Positions 45,481 to 58,739 of a stretch of DNA of 64,000 nucleotides are shown one piece after another; within the stretch, counting starts at the first letter, position 1; each line of letters opens with the position of its first letter. This stretch comes from Hermodice carunculata. Taxonomy: Eukaryota; Annelida; Polychaeta; Eunicida; Amphinomidae. A model generated the notes under the pieces. That model did no database searches and was not told where the DNA came from. It saw only the letters and a list, made by a program, of their open reading frames with translations. A program made the position numbers and the translations under genes. The stretch spans positions 33,258,549 to 33,322,548 of the forward strand of contig OZ026618.1 of NCBI GenBank assembly GCA_964020975.1, written 5' to 3'.

Positions 45481-48340
45481 ACTGCATACCCATTCTTTAA
45501 GGAAAACAAAACAGCAACTGCATCTAAAATATAAGGATGACAGGCATTTTGTGTAAGGCGCATTCTCTATAGTATAAAAATAAATTCTTGTGAGATGGCA
45601 GTGAATAAATGAATAAATGAACAAGTAAATATTGTATGCCAAAAACAAAAAAATAGAAAAAATATTCTTTCACATATTGATATGCATGCTGATTAGATTG
45701 CACCACCCATACGTCTAACGTACAAGATCCTAGCCATAATGCCATATAGGTGACAAGCTATTGAACAGTATATTAGAGTAAGTATACGTAACGGGTGAGT
45801 GTTGTTTGCCACACACATGAATTCCCTTTTCAAATATAGTAGTCATTGGTAATTTCTCGCTCATTTATTGTTACTCATCGATTTGATCATCAGTGACAAT
45901 GCTAAATCTTCATAGGTCTATAATCACTGAATGGTTGCAGCATTTGTTCTGTTGTTCTAAAAGACAACAATAGCAAACTACGTGTAGCGTGCAATGCATG
46001 GTCCTGCCCTTACTGACCCCAGTGCTTGCGTTTTTAAGCAATCTCCGGGTTTTCACACTTTTTCGCTCTTCAGGAAAACTATGAAGTCGCCCTAGCTCTT
46101 TCGTAAGGTTGTCTTCTACTATTATAGAAGGTAGTTTCGCACCGGGAACGTTTTTTCATCTAATGTTACGTGGACATCAGGCATACTGCCATCGCTACCC
46201 TGTTATACTTTATGGTATGCTTTGACCTTGTCTTCAGGGATCCGTCACGAAACACTGCAGAAAACATGCTGTGACGTAATAACTTTTCAAGGTAATTGAC
46301 CGTGTAATTCGCGCTTGCTGGGCAGAACAAAGAACGCTTATCAGTGTCCTCTAGTGCCAGATAAGATCAGCTGCAGCCAGTCTGGCGCTAACCACGCTTG
46401 TGGTACCACCCAGGTTTGGCTATAAACCCCTATTCTCTAGCGGCACCATCTACGGCATGAATGCTTGTTATGTTTTTCCAAATAGCACAGAGACACTTCC
46501 AAAAAACCCTAAACTTTAATTTTCTTCACCAGGTAGCGCTGGGATATTTCTGATTTGTAGGGAATTTTGAAAGGCTTTTTGAGCTTTCTTCGCCCCCCCC
46601 CCCCCCCAAAAAAAAGACCAAAACAAACAAAAACAAACAAACAAACAAACAAAAAAATCACTTACGTTTGACTATCAAAATAAGGTGTAAATGTTCCTCG
46701 ACTTGACCTAAACCAAAAGTGTCCCCTGCATGTTGCTCCTGTCGAACTGTCAAACTTAAGAAAATTCTTAAGGATGTGCGCACCACTGAGAATTGTTGTT
46801 CTATTCATTGCACTAATGTAGCATTCGTTCGGCAATTTTGAATGCTATGTGTATGCTTAATGATAAGAAATAATCGAAATATACCTACAAGTTCCCGTTT
46901 GGTGGCCTCGAGTACTTGGAAGGGAAAAGCGGACATATTTCGACTGTTTTCGGCACATGATGGATCTTGTAACTTTCCATGTAGGAAATAATATTCGGAG
47001 GGACAAAAAACACTCTCGTCAAAGGAGCAAAAGTTAGCTGAGCGCAAAACTGTCATTATTTTATTTCTGTTAACACTAAAAAAAAAAAAAAATAGTTGAC
47101 CTTAAGCCAATTTTTGATTTGCTTAAGAAAGGTGGTATATCACTCTGAACTGTTACACCATAGACACCCCTTCCCACCAAGTTCGTAAATACAGCTGTGC
47201 AGCTGGACGCTACTTTTTGAAAATTCCATATGGACTAATTTTGTTCCTCATTCTCATTTGAATGCTTACGACCTGGGATGCGACACACTCTTATTTCGGA
47301 CAAAAAATGCTGAATTATCATTGCCTTTGCTCACTGTTTCAAATGCCTGTGGACCGATCTTACTCGCCGAAAGCCTTATTAGGAGATACATGTACACGAA
47401 AGCCGATCCAAAGCTTGTGTTGATGAGGACACGGTAACATCTTTACAAGAAAATATACAGTTTAATGAGTAATAGAGGGAACAGCGTGTGTTTATGTTGA
47501 ATATGTGAAGATTGGATACTCAGAGTCTGTATACAGTTATCGAGACAATGAACTGCAACTACAATGAGTATAGAATGACTTAATTTTGCTTCGAAGGAGC
47601 GTTTTTACTTGCATGATATTGTATATTAATCACAGGTGTGTTGAAATTCCAGGAAAACAAGTAGCATTTGATACATTATGAAGACACTGTCCTGCATGAC
47701 CAATACATATTATGTGTAGTTCAATTGCCCCAACACATAAAAACATAAGCACAAAACAGAGACAAACGTGGTGAATAACAAGTAGTACAAAACGGTACCA
47801 TGAAAAAAAAATGTAATGATTCAATAAGCGCAAACAAAAGAGAGAAAAAAGTGGAAAAGGGAACTAGGTGTGCCTATTTACCTGTATGGCCATAAATACT
47901 TAAAATCACAAGTTTAAGTTGCCATCGTGGTTTGGTTAATGCCGGCTGTGCCGAAAAAATCACGAAATGACTTTTGTTATTTATCTGAATGATGAACACC
48001 TAAGTATGCAGTCACCAAATATTGTTCCCCCCCCCCCCAAAAAAAAAACCACATAGATATATTTATATGAGAAAATCAATGTAAAACTATGACAAGTTTC
48101 CCCTGACAACGAAAAAGTCACATGACCGCATGGGAACAAAATGGCGACATGCTTAATTGGATGGAAAATATCAGTCAAAGAGGAACACGCCAAAGGCACT
48201 TGCGCCGCTTAGACAGCTATTTCTATTTGCTATTACAGTGATTGATGGCATTATTGGTGATCTACAGATATTTTGCACGATGTTATTTATCTAAATGGAT
48301 GATTACTTATTTACTCCGCTCGTACTGAAAAGTTCAATCA
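45481..48340. other. Stretch without a recognisable gene
   Basis: A (CAAA)n tract lies at 46620-46655 after a C-run. A minus-strand frame at 46805-47056 (residues SFDESVFCPSEYYFLHGKLQ) ends at a possible donor and lies in slightly GC-richer DNA. It could be a host exon, but no partner or family was found. Confidence 0.35.
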
Positions 48341-48344
48341 GGAA

Positions 48345-49800
48345 GCATAGGTTATATAGTATACTACGATCCATTCTGTCAATAAATCAGTCACAGCCTT
48401 CGGAAGTGATTTAGCTGAAATTTGGTGGATGTGTTTCTTGTGGAATGGTCAAACAGAGCTATCCGCTAGTGGCGCTGCTGTGGATTCGTGATTTTTAATG
48501 TTTTGTTTTCAATTCTGTACTTATGGGTAAATGCACCTTTCCGATTGATTACAATGTAAATCAACAGGCATTCTACTGCTAATATACATTTTCGACTTCC
48601 TCTCAGAGACCATCGCCATTTTGATTTAAAAACTTGGTTGCAATGTACCTTGAGTGGGTCTCTACCCCGTTTGTTGAAATGGTCGTGCCCCATGAGTTTT
48701 GGATTGATTTTTTTGTTCGTTTGTTCTTTTTTGGGGCTTTTTTTTTTTTTCTAAAACAGCTCACACGATTGTTTTGATATCTTACAGGAACAGTCCTTGA
48801 AGCTCGTAGTTCTACATTTGTTACTCAAGTGGCTCTGCAATTTTTTTTTTCTTTTTTTTTTCTATTTTTTATGATTTCTGGTCTGTTCTCTATATTTTCG
48901 ACTTCTTCTCCAGAAGCGTCACGCAGGTTAAGCTGGAACTTGGAAGACATCTACCTTGTAAAAAGAGTCAAACAAAAATTTTCACTAGGTGGCACTACTT
49001 TAGATTCCTGATTTCTAAGGATCCTTTTCTATTCAGTTGCGTATTGGTAAATGCACCTTTCCCGTTACTTAGCATGCAAATCAATGGGCATTCTAATGCT
49101 AATTCACAGTTTGGACTTCTCTGAAGAAACCGTCAGGCACATTGACTTGAAACTAGGTGGTGTTATACCTGTGGTAATTCTCTACAAGACCTTAACATAT
49201 GGGCATGATCCAGTGATTTTTGTATTTATTGTGATTATTTATTTAATTCTTACAGAAGTATTAATAGGGAAGTTTAACATGCGATTTTTTGTAATGGTCA
49301 TAACTTAAATAGTTTTGGCCACGTTTGTATTGAAGTTGGTAGGGATGTACTTTTTATTGCCCATTTTGTGGTAATGTACCTTGGGTGGGTCAGAAGCAGA
49401 TTGTTCCAATGGTTACGCTCTATTCACTTTTTTTTTTTTTTTGAAATTTCTTTCTTTTTGGTAAATCTTAAAAAATTCTCCTCCAATAACAGCTCAAACA
49501 TTATTTTGATATCACACGGGACAACTACTTGTTCTTAATTTGGTCACCAGATGGCGCAGCATTTTTTCGTTTTTTTTTTTTTTTTTTTATAAATATTTCA
49601 TTGTTTCTGTTATTTTTGATGTATTCGCGAGAACCGTCACTCAGATTAAGCATAGCCTTGCTGGATATATTTCGTGTGGAAGGGTCAAAGAGAGTTGTTT
49701 AGGAGATGGCAATGCTGTGGATTCCTACTTTGTACTTATACTTATCAGTTAATGCTCCTTTCCTATTGATTACTTTTGCATTTATGTCCTTTTCTCCAGA
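48345..49800 (+). repeat. Degenerate tandem block of the dispersed repeat family (block 2)
   Basis: It has the same phrases as the block at 33.2 kb: AGTGGCGCTGCTGTGGATTC (48470), AGGTTAAGCTGGAACTTGG (48925), AGGTGGCACTACTTTAGATT (48985), CAAATCAATGGGCATTCTAA (49076), GGGTCTCTACCCCGTTTGTT (48655) and GATGGCGCAGCA (49550). The order and strand are the same, with T-runs between. The frames of 60-85 codons are by-products. Confidence 0.75.
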
Positions 49801-50560
49801 GCCGCTCCTAGTAGTCATTACCCTAGTCCGTAGTCCAAACTCTTTACTCTCCATCAGCTTACCTGTCACTATCTAACCTATATACATATGGATGTACTAT
49901 TTTCCATATTGCACACGTTCTTCTGTAGAATTTTGACATAACCTATATCAGGCCAAGTAAATCAAAGTATCCTCAGCGGGTAACTACTCAGAACTTATTT
50001 TGGAGCATATACCCGTACATGTCTCTCTGAGTAGCGGCTCCTTGTTTAAGTTAATATTCAGCAAAGACAAGCCACGTAATAATGAATAAGTGTGAACATG
50101 GCAAATCATGAATTAGCTACATACGTGAAGTTTCGCTTATAAATGCAGAGCTTCATTATGAAAGAAGAATACCTGTCAAACAAAACATAATTAGTACATT
50201 TGTATAGAACAAGTTCAAGTAAGAACAATTTTACTCACCATTGAACCAACATGTACCCTTTCCAGCTGGATATTTTATCCTAGTTAAACCACCTACCAGT
50301 GTGTAACTGAAGTAGAAACTGGGACATTATATTCAGTCTCAGTGATTGTAAAGTAACAGTTGCAGCGAGACCACCTGTACAAACCTAGGGAAATCCTAAC
50401 AAGTGCTGGAACAATGGACATCCTTCCCCAGGAATGTAAAACAAACCCCATAATGACACCTACGCCTCGCTTTGAAAGTCTCCAAACAATTAAAATCTCT
50501 AATTTACTGCCAACCCTGAATCCATAATCCAACGTAACGTGTCAGGTTTGTGACATTTGA
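49801..50560. other. Stretch without a recognisable gene
   Basis: Short frames only. It may contain the 3' tail of the minus-strand Penelope-like copy. Confidence 0.35.
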
Positions 50561-50569
50561 GAAAATACT

Positions 50570-51120
50570 GTCAATTTTGAGTAATTTTTCATATTGAGTA
50601 AATGTCCATTTAGGCATGTCAGAAAAGAATGAAACTCATTAGCATTTAAATCAAAAATATGTTTTCAAAACTTACTTTTTCTTAACACGATTTTAAGTAC
50701 AATTAGGGAAACTGGTTACTGTCTCAGGCCGGTGCTTGCTACCGATAGCCCCCCCCCCCCGGGGGGGGGGGGTTAACCTGACAGAAATCATATAAGTAAA
50801 AAATGTCTTCAAGTGAATATTAAAAGAGAATAATGCCAAAAATTGAGTAACACAACAAGCTAGTCTAAGAATCGTACAATTATTATAGCCAAACGTTCTA
50901 ATAATATTTGGATATTAACAGCAAAATTTGTAGGGCAAGTCAGAAAAGAAAGAAAATAATTAGTATGGAAGTCAAGAGAATGCAATCAAAATGTAACATT
51001 TCCTAACGAGATATCAAGTACAATTAGGTAAGCTTGTAACTGTCGTAGACCACTGCCTGCTACCGATACCCACTGGGGTTTCAACCTAACAGAAGACAAG
51101 CTAGCCTAACATGTCTAAAA
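50570..51120 (-). repeat. Duplicated terminal segment of a Penelope-like element
   Basis: Two direct copies about 350 bases apart (about 50600-50800 and 50935-51100) share GTCAGAAAAGAA, AAGTACAATTAGG, CTGCTACCGATA-type words and AACCTRACAGAA. The same segment follows the plus-strand Penelope-like copy at 19740-19880. In the first copy the words CCACTGGGG have turned into a C-run and G-run palindrome. Terminal tandem duplication is common in Penelope-like elements. Confidence 0.65.
50747..50773. repeat. C-run/G-run palindrome
   Basis: About 13 C followed directly by about 13 G. It is able to form a fully GC hairpin and is prone to polymerase slippage and sequencing error. Confidence 0.85.
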
Positions 51121-51279
51121 CGTGAATATTAAAACGGAAAGATGACAAAAGATACAATTGAGTAGCAAAACAGCCAAGTCTAAAATCTCCAAAATTACTG
51201 AAGCCAAACTTTCCATCTACTCTGGATATTTCCAGCAAAATTTGTAGAAATATTTGATCAAAAGTACATTTTTGAATCA

Positions 51280-52340
51280 TCTTGACTTAAGTTTATTGTA
51301 AATAAATTTGGTTCTAGATGCAAAGTCCTTTAATGTAGGACAAATACGACCAAATCTCAATTTTTTTCACCAAAACGCATTAAAGTTACCAAAATATTTC
51401 TGTCCGGGCAAGGATAGTTAACCACTTCAAAGTTAAACTCACGTATTTTGTGATAGAGTTTAATACAATACTTGTCATTAGTGACCTGAATATCAAAGTC
51501 CAGAAATACATCTCTGAAACCATCTGAATTGTTACCCCCCAACTTTTAATATTTTTTCCCTTTAAATCTTTGATTTTAAATACAAACTCAGAAGCATTGC
51601 AAAGACTACAAAAACAATTTATTTCACAGTTTTTAGAAGTTGCATTACAGTATTTTATAAAATGATTCCTACTTCAGTTTAACACAATGTTACTTCCTTT
51701 GATAATTGGTTTGTTGTGTAACTTGAAGCACCAGCTGTGAGTCTAGATTAAAAAGTTTGTTTTTTATGTAATTTTGGTTAAGAAAAAAGGGGAATAGAGG
51801 GGCCCTCTTCAGAAATTTTCATATTAAAATTCCTTTTCATCGCATCTTTATGTGTATCTATCAAATTATTAATGGATTGCTTGTGTAATGTATATATGTC
51901 ATTTGTTCTGGTGTCTGAAATATTGTTTCTACCAAGTTCATTTTTCAAAACATTAAAATAAGATTTATTGCAAATGATCCCAAAATTGTTCCTTGCCTTA
52001 TCAATGTTAGTGATTACAAATATTTTTTGTAGTTCTTTTCCTGGTTTTGAAACTTCAGGCTGTGATAGATTAACCGAGGTTTAAATTCTTTATGTGGTAT
52101 TTCTAACGATAAATTCTGTTTCCAAAGACTCTTTTCAAGTTTGCAAACCATCCTTGAAATTTCTGAATTTCCAATTTTTTTCTTTCTATTCCCATTTCAT
52201 ACAGTAGGAATCAAATGTCTCATGTGTATCCTGAAAAATACTGTCAATGTTGAACTTTGGACTTATCTAAAATTTTGTACGTTTTTTCATCAATTCTTCT
52301 AAAACTGAATTTTGTATTATATCCAAATTACCTGTTTATA
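51280..52340 (-). mobile_element. Penelope-like element fossil with internal deletion
   Basis: On the minus strand, from 52340 down: a finger-like region with VITNIDKARNNFGIICNKSY (about 52020-51960), RTNDIYTLHKQSINNLIDTH (about 51905-51840), then NHFIKYCNATSKNCEINCFC (about 51680-51620) and GFRDVFLDFDIQVTNDKYCI (51540-51470) with NYPCPDRNI. These match the plus-strand copy at 18.8-19.6 kb. The reverse transcriptase core between the third and fourth blocks is missing. The frame changes between blocks; the copy is dead. Confidence 0.75.
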
Positions 52341-52379
52341 CATGTTTGTGGCATGCATCAAAAAATTAAGAATGTATAT

Positions 52380-53140
52380 ATTGATATCATATCTATATAA
52401 GTCAATGGGCATTCAAATGTTCAGTCACATTTTGACATATTCTACGTAACTATCAGTTAGATTGACTTCAAACTTGGTGGGAATGTACCTTGGGTGAGTC
52501 TCCACCAGATTTGTACAACTGGTCATGCTCCTTCGATTTCGAATTTTTTCCTGTTCTTTTTGGGGAAAATCTAAAAAGAAAACTTGTTGTCTGACATCGC
52601 TTACTAGATTGCTGTTATATCATACAAAAACACTCCTAGCGATTTATAGTCCTTAGTATGTCCGCCAGGAGCGCAGCAATTTTTTTCTCCACTTTTTACG
52701 AGTTTTTGTGTTTTTTGCTATTTTTGATTTACTCACCAGTACCATCACTTAGATTAATCGGAAGCTTGGTGGATATGCTCCTTGTGGAATCGTCAAACAA
52801 AGTTGATCAATCGATGGCACTGCTGTGGATTCCTAATTTTACCGATTTGTACAATTCATGTACTCATTGGTACAAAATACTTTTCCCCCTTGATTACTAT
52901 ATGAGTTAATGGCCATTCTAATACTGATTCACATTTTTGACTTCTTCTCTAAAACTTTCAAACAGATTGAGTTCAAACTTAAGGAAAACGTACCTTGGAT
53001 AGGTCTCTACCAGATTTGTTCAAATGGTCATGCTCCGTTGATTTTGTTTTTTTCTTTTATGAATTTCATTGTTTTTGGGCAAATCTTAAAAAAAATCGCA
53101 AGGGTATATATACATGTCAGCTGAGCACAGGACTATTACA
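52380..53140 (+). repeat. Degenerate tandem block of the dispersed repeat family (block 3)
   Basis: TTGACTTCAAACTTGGTGGG (52467) with TGTACCTTGGGTGAGTCTCC, CCAGATTTGTACAACTGGTC, CGATGGCACTGCTGTGGATT (52813), ATGAGTTAATGGCCATTCTA (52900) and CCAGATTTGTTCAAATGGTC (53009) repeat the arrangement of the blocks at 33.2 and 48.3 kb on the same strand. It adjoins the Penelope-like copy. Confidence 0.75.
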
Positions 53141-55170
53141 GTCCTCCTGCTTTTATTTGGCCTTTCAACTCTTCCTTGTGTGACTTTTGGAGCTCAAAAA
53201 TAAAAAAACTGTATGACATTATGGTACCAACTTCAAAATTGTATAAATATTTTCTAAATCAATTTTATCCGGAAAATTCGGTTCCTGCAAAGTGGTCAAT
53301 GGTATCGTTTCAGAAAGCTTGCAGATCTCAAAACTGGAAATTTTGCGAACGAGCTGAAATAAAATTATCCACTCACAAAACAGCTTAAAGGTCTGAGAAA
53401 ATCTCTAAATTGATTCGATGTTGTGTTTTCACAAATTTAGGCATCCATCTAATAATGAAAACGGACAGCTTCATTGGTAAAACGATCAATTTATATGAGC
53501 TTGACGGGGTCAATGTCGACAGAGTATGCAACATGGTTCAAAACTACCCTGGCACCTTAAATGAAAACCATGAGATGAATAATAATAATAATGATGAAAC
53601 AGCTCATTTTGCAACTAATGATTTTTGTTATCTCAATGAATATTTTGGTTGTATGGAACAAGGAAAAGTTTCAAACCAATAATATTGTCAAGTTTTAATT
53701 GCTGAGTTTTACACAGTCGATCATGACAACATGGCTGTAGCTATTGCGTGGGACACACAAACTGTAACAACCAGGAAGTCATGGGCGATGCAGTTGATTG
53801 AACAATAGCACAATGCTAAGTGGTTAATGGCACATATTGTGCCCATATACGTGATCAAAGCAGTTTGTGAATGGCCCTTGTAAAACATTGGAGGAAGGAT
53901 CGCATGAATGCGTCAGATGACCGACAGGACAAGCAACAATAAGATAGATAGTCACTAAAGTTTGTTAGGTTAAAAGCAACAAATATTTCGGTTTTTAGAT
54001 TGTAAAGGCACAATGAAAGTGAACATAAAAACGGAAACACAATTTTCACGTGTATAGGATTGGACAACCATGACTGTTTTTATGACTTTGGACAGTATTT
54101 GTCCAAGTCCGCCTCTCTTTTATTCTCAAATATTTTCAAAATAGGGTCGCTTGAGTTCAGTACAACTTTCACCATGATCTTGCCATCCGTAGTATAGGCA
54201 TCTCTAATAAATCTCCCCCTCTTCATTTGCCGTGCCAACTATGCAAGCTTGTTGCAAAATCGTGTTGGATTTTAACTGATGAAGATATCTCCCCTGTTTA
54301 TTGGAGGTGTCCCCAGAAAGTCTATAATAGTGACATAAAAAGCGAATGCCATTGACAATAATGTAATGTTCAGGTTAGAAATATGGATAACAAGTTTGGG
54401 CAATTTCAGTCAAATTGTATTATATAATGCTTTCGCCTATCTTTCCATTTCATCCACTATACTATTGTCAGGTATGTGTTGCTATAGTTGATAGTGGCGG
54501 TCTCTATCAAAGTGGGGTCCTTTTAAAAGGGAGTAGTTTTGAATAGACCCCCACATAACAGTTTTTTTTTCTTCCATAGTGATCATGTAAAGGATTATGT
54601 CATGCCCATGCATGTATAAGAGGATAAGTATATTCACTATTGTCTCTGGTCGACACGACGATTTCAATTTTGATGGTCTTGACTCCCTAAGTTATTTACC
54701 AGGCGAATATTCTAGATTTCACATATACGTCAGGTACATGATGGACATACACCAATTGATTGGCAAGTGGTGTGTCACCACTACCCACAAATATTCACCT
54801 CAGGAAAAGTATTTTAGAACGCCCTTCTTACCTTCTTTAAGGACATAAAAGGGACAACGTGGACTTCAGGCAACGTTACACATGCACTAAAGTGTCTCTA
54901 TGAACTGTCTCATTTTGATTCGCGAGAGTCAATCTCTTCGATTGACAAATGGCTATCCTTTTGATTGAAAGCTGCCAATTCTTTTTGAATAGCAGTTGTC
55001 GATCATTTTGATGGACCAGTGTTACGTCATCAGGATCCATAACTATGCACCTCATGACTGAGGTACCCCAACCGGCACTATGATACTTACAGTGTAGTCA
55101 TGCAGTCTTCATATAAAAACATGAATTGAAAAATGAATGGGAGGTTCACACACACATGCACAGACACACA
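53141..55170. other. Stretch without a recognisable gene
   Basis: Plus-strand frames at 53176-53388 and 53410-53682 (residues KLYKYFLNQFYPENSVPAKW and KTINLYELDGVNVDRVCNMV) look somewhat protein-like and are in series. At 54150-54330 there is HDLAIRSIGISNKSPPLHLP. None could be assigned; they may belong to an unknown decayed element. Confidence 0.3.
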
Positions 55171-55174
55171 CACA

Positions 55175-55299
<125 letters not shown>

Positions 55300-55724
55300 T
55301 ATGTGAATAACACTTAATTACAACCCTTGTTTTTTGAATCTTGACTGAATGATGCCTGAATGTGGCTGAACTCCACCTGGAGTTTGTCTCAACTACACCA
55401 AAAAGCATCTGAATCTGGTCTCAACACTTGAGGAACATTTTTTATCCTATCTGAGATATATTAGAATTCTGTCTAAACAGCAAATGAGTACTCTTCTGAT
55501 GTTTGAATAGATCTGGAACTTGTAACGACATTCTGAATCCTGCTCACATGTCTGAAAAATCCCTTGATTAAAACTTAAATGTTAATGTTACTATCAATTG
55601 GTATTTCAACATAACCTGTACGACAAATGGTAGTAGCGCTACACTTACACTTGAAAAGAAAACCAACCAAGTTCTGGCAAACTTAGTTATCGTAGAAAAA
55701 GAATTTTTGGGATAAATTGCCTAA

Positions 55725-56525
55725 CTGACATTTTATAAATCTGGTGGACCCGCTGATCTGCCAAACAAAGTTCTTTTATTCGCTCCACATATTGCTCGTT
55801 TTTTAACAAAATTATTTAACTTGTCACTATCCAAAGCCACTTTTCCCGAGAAAGAAGCCAAAGTTTTAGGTTTGTTTCAGAGGGAAGAAGCTTACCATAC
55901 CAACGAAATACAGACCTGTGCCTCTTTTGTGTTCCTCGTCAAAGGTGTTTGAGGCAGTAGTATTTAACAAACTTTATGATTTTTTTTCACTCTGCATAAG
56001 TTATTGGCAAGCATAAATTTTGGGTTCAAAGAGCTTAATAACACAATCAATCAACTGATTAGCATTGTAAAAAAAATTAAGTACTGCTAAAGTTGTAGGA
56101 AGGGAAGTGTGTATGGTATTTTTGATATTTTCAAAGCTTTCGACAGAGTTTGGCATCAAGGATTGCTTTCAAAATTGAAACAATGTGGTATTTGTGATCA
56201 TCTGTTATTCTGAATTAAATCTTACTGATGTCACATAAGGCAAAGAGTTGTTTCTCTTCTCCATGGCTAAATATCGATTCTGAAGGGCCTCAAGGCAGTG
56301 TTGTAGGTCCTTCACTGTTTCTTATCTTCATTAATGATCTGGTTGATGACATTACATAATAAATTGACCTCTTTGCCGATGACACGACCTTATTGGAAAA
56401 TCCGGAGTAGACAACCATTATTTTAGATGAAAACTTGACAGCTGTAGTGAACTAAGGGTGGAGGTTGGGGTGGGGGTTGGCCAAATGAAAAGTTAACTTC
56501 AGTGTGGGAAAAACAGAGGAAATAG
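55725..56525 (+). mobile_element. CR1/Jockey-type LINE reverse transcriptase fragment
   Basis: SGGPADLPNKVLLFAPHIAR and LTKLFNLSLSKATFPEK (55740-55855) are the region before the reverse transcriptase fingers. Next come FGFKELNNTINQLI-like residues (56015), IFDIFKAFDRVWHQGLLSKL (56127, motif A), GPQGSVVGPSLFLIFINDLV (56286, motif B) and LFADDTTLLEN (56370, catalytic YADD equivalent). It is the same clade as the copy at 39.4-42.3 kb. There are several frame changes and stops, and no endonuclease or 3' end is seen. Confidence 0.75.
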
Positions 56526-57360
56526 AAACATTATGTGCACATTTTCTGTGGAACTGTACACTGTAATATACGTGTCTTTTCATCCCCGACCATTCCTGAT
56601 AGTCTTAACTATATTCCACGTCCAAACTATATTTTCTGGCTGTAAAAAAGTGGCAATGACCTGACATCAGCAACCTTTGTTTATAGCCTCTCCTCTTTCT
56701 GGTAATCCTAGGTCCAGTTGCGGACATAAGTGTTGAGTTGCTTTGAGTTAACTCTGGATTTAACTGCTTGGTTAAACACCATAATTAAAATGTGAGTCAG
56801 CAGGGGGACAAAATTACTTTTTTTGTGTGTTTCTATTACATAAGAAAATTTTGTATTATGGAGTTCAGGTCAATGTGAAGCTGAATGTGGAGTCAGTGAA
56901 ATAAAATAGGTGGTGATCGAAATGGCTGCTATCTGGAGTAAATAGATGACCCTAAAATTCTTGAAAGGTTCTTACGGAAAACAAGAATTCAGCAGGAAAT
57001 AAGTTAATCCGTTTCACAAATACGATGATGACAGATTTCCCTGGCGTTTTGGGTATGCAAAGTACGCCGTTATAGACATTCTACGGCCGGTAGAAAGACA
57101 ACTGCAACGTGTGCAAAAATGGAATGTTCTCCCCCCCCCCCTCCCATTTTTTAGCTTTTGACTTCAGTGCAGTTCTATGGAAGTCGTGATGCTGATTCAG
57201 TTGGAATACATATAAGCACTATAAGCAGGGTGATGAAGAATAACAGAAAAGCACTGGCTTCATCGTACAGACAGGACATCATCTCCCACCGAACCAAAAT
57301 GCTACGAGAGTTCAGGAAACATTTATTGTCGTTTATTTTTACATTATTATATGAAAAAGA
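56526..57360. other. Stretch without a recognisable gene
   Basis: A C-run lies at 57129-57140. Frames are short and unassigned. Confidence 0.35.
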
Positions 57361-57382
57361 TACACACACACACACACACACA

Positions 57383-57472
<90 letters not shown>
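57361..57472. repeat. (CA)n-(TA)n compound microsatellite
   Basis: About 70 bases of CA followed by 40 of TA. Confidence 0.97.
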
Positions 57473-57479
<7 letters not shown>

Positions 57480-58735
57480 ACACAAATATGCACGTGCATA
57501 TATACAAACATACAAAAGAAATTATGTATCATTAAAATAAATTTAGTGTGACAGGTAATGCATATCTGGCCTTGCATTTCTCATCAGCATGGCAATGTGT
57601 GTGCAGTGGTCCCTGTCTAGATACACCACTCCAATGAGAGATCACCTGCCTTGAAAGACCACTTTCATGATGCTACAGGTGGCCTTTCAAGACAGGTTTC
57701 ACTCAATATATATTTAAATATATGTGAAAAATGTTGTTGTATCTACTTCATTTTTCCGACTGTGGCAGCATCAACGTGGAGTCTGCGTCATCTTAAAATT
57801 CATTTTTGAGACTGGAGATCTGTGGTAGAAGTTTGACCGCATTTTGGGACATAGATGTCATTCCGACAGACTATGTTCTTAATTTTTATCCTCTCCATTT
57901 TTTCTTATCAACAAACTTTTGCATTGCCTCTCATTTAACGTTTTGCATCTCTCAACTGCTTTTGATTCGATGTGGACTACGGGTAAAGAATTAACAATGG
58001 GGACATCATGAATCTGAATCAACTTCAGCTTGTGTAACCTGCAACTGAAGTTAACCGTCACCAGACCAGTTGGTGTCACACAACTCCAAGGTTAGCCCAG
58101 AGTCAAGCCGAGATTTCAAAACTCCTACATTTCACAGGTACTTCTGGGTTCAGCCCAAGCTTAGCATAGACGTATGTAACTAGCCATTAAATGAGATAGA
58201 AGGGGAAACACAAAATTGTTCATCAAGAGCCTCCTCGTAAATCTGTCAATATCATCAAGCAGGGAACTGTAAGACTATGATGTATATAGCTACAGACGAG
58301 CTCCGATAAAACTCTTGCACATAGAGCATATGTTGACTTTTTCAACCCAGTTCTTGCAGCAGTCCGCATATCCACAGTTCAAAAGTCCACAGAATATTGG
58401 TTCATCCATGCAAATGTTTTGGATTCCCAAATCTGCAATAGTTAATGTGTCAATGAAATGCTCATATAGAAATGGAGTCTTCCTAATAATGTTTTTTTTT
58501 TTTCACAGTGATGAACTGACTATAAGATCAAACTGCGGGAAAACTGGTCATGGTTTACGTACTTAATCGTGGTTTGTTACGCTGCTGATATCTTGTTTGA
58601 TCTCACAGTCTTCACCACTCCACTTTTTCAAGCAAGAGCTGCACCAGAACTGGATTTTATCCTTTTTGATTGGGATTCTTCCTGTTGGTAAAGCCTTCAG
58701 CATTCAATCGAACAAGTCCCCTGACTCAAATACGG
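57473..58735. other. Stretch without a recognisable gene
   Basis: Short frames only, no motifs. Confidence 0.4.
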
Positions 58736-58739
58736 AGTG

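Noticed and set aside
57158-57577. Frames with Thr-His, Cys-Val and Tyr-Ile repeats
   Set aside because: Products of the CA/TA microsatellite; the non-repeat part has no recognisable motif.
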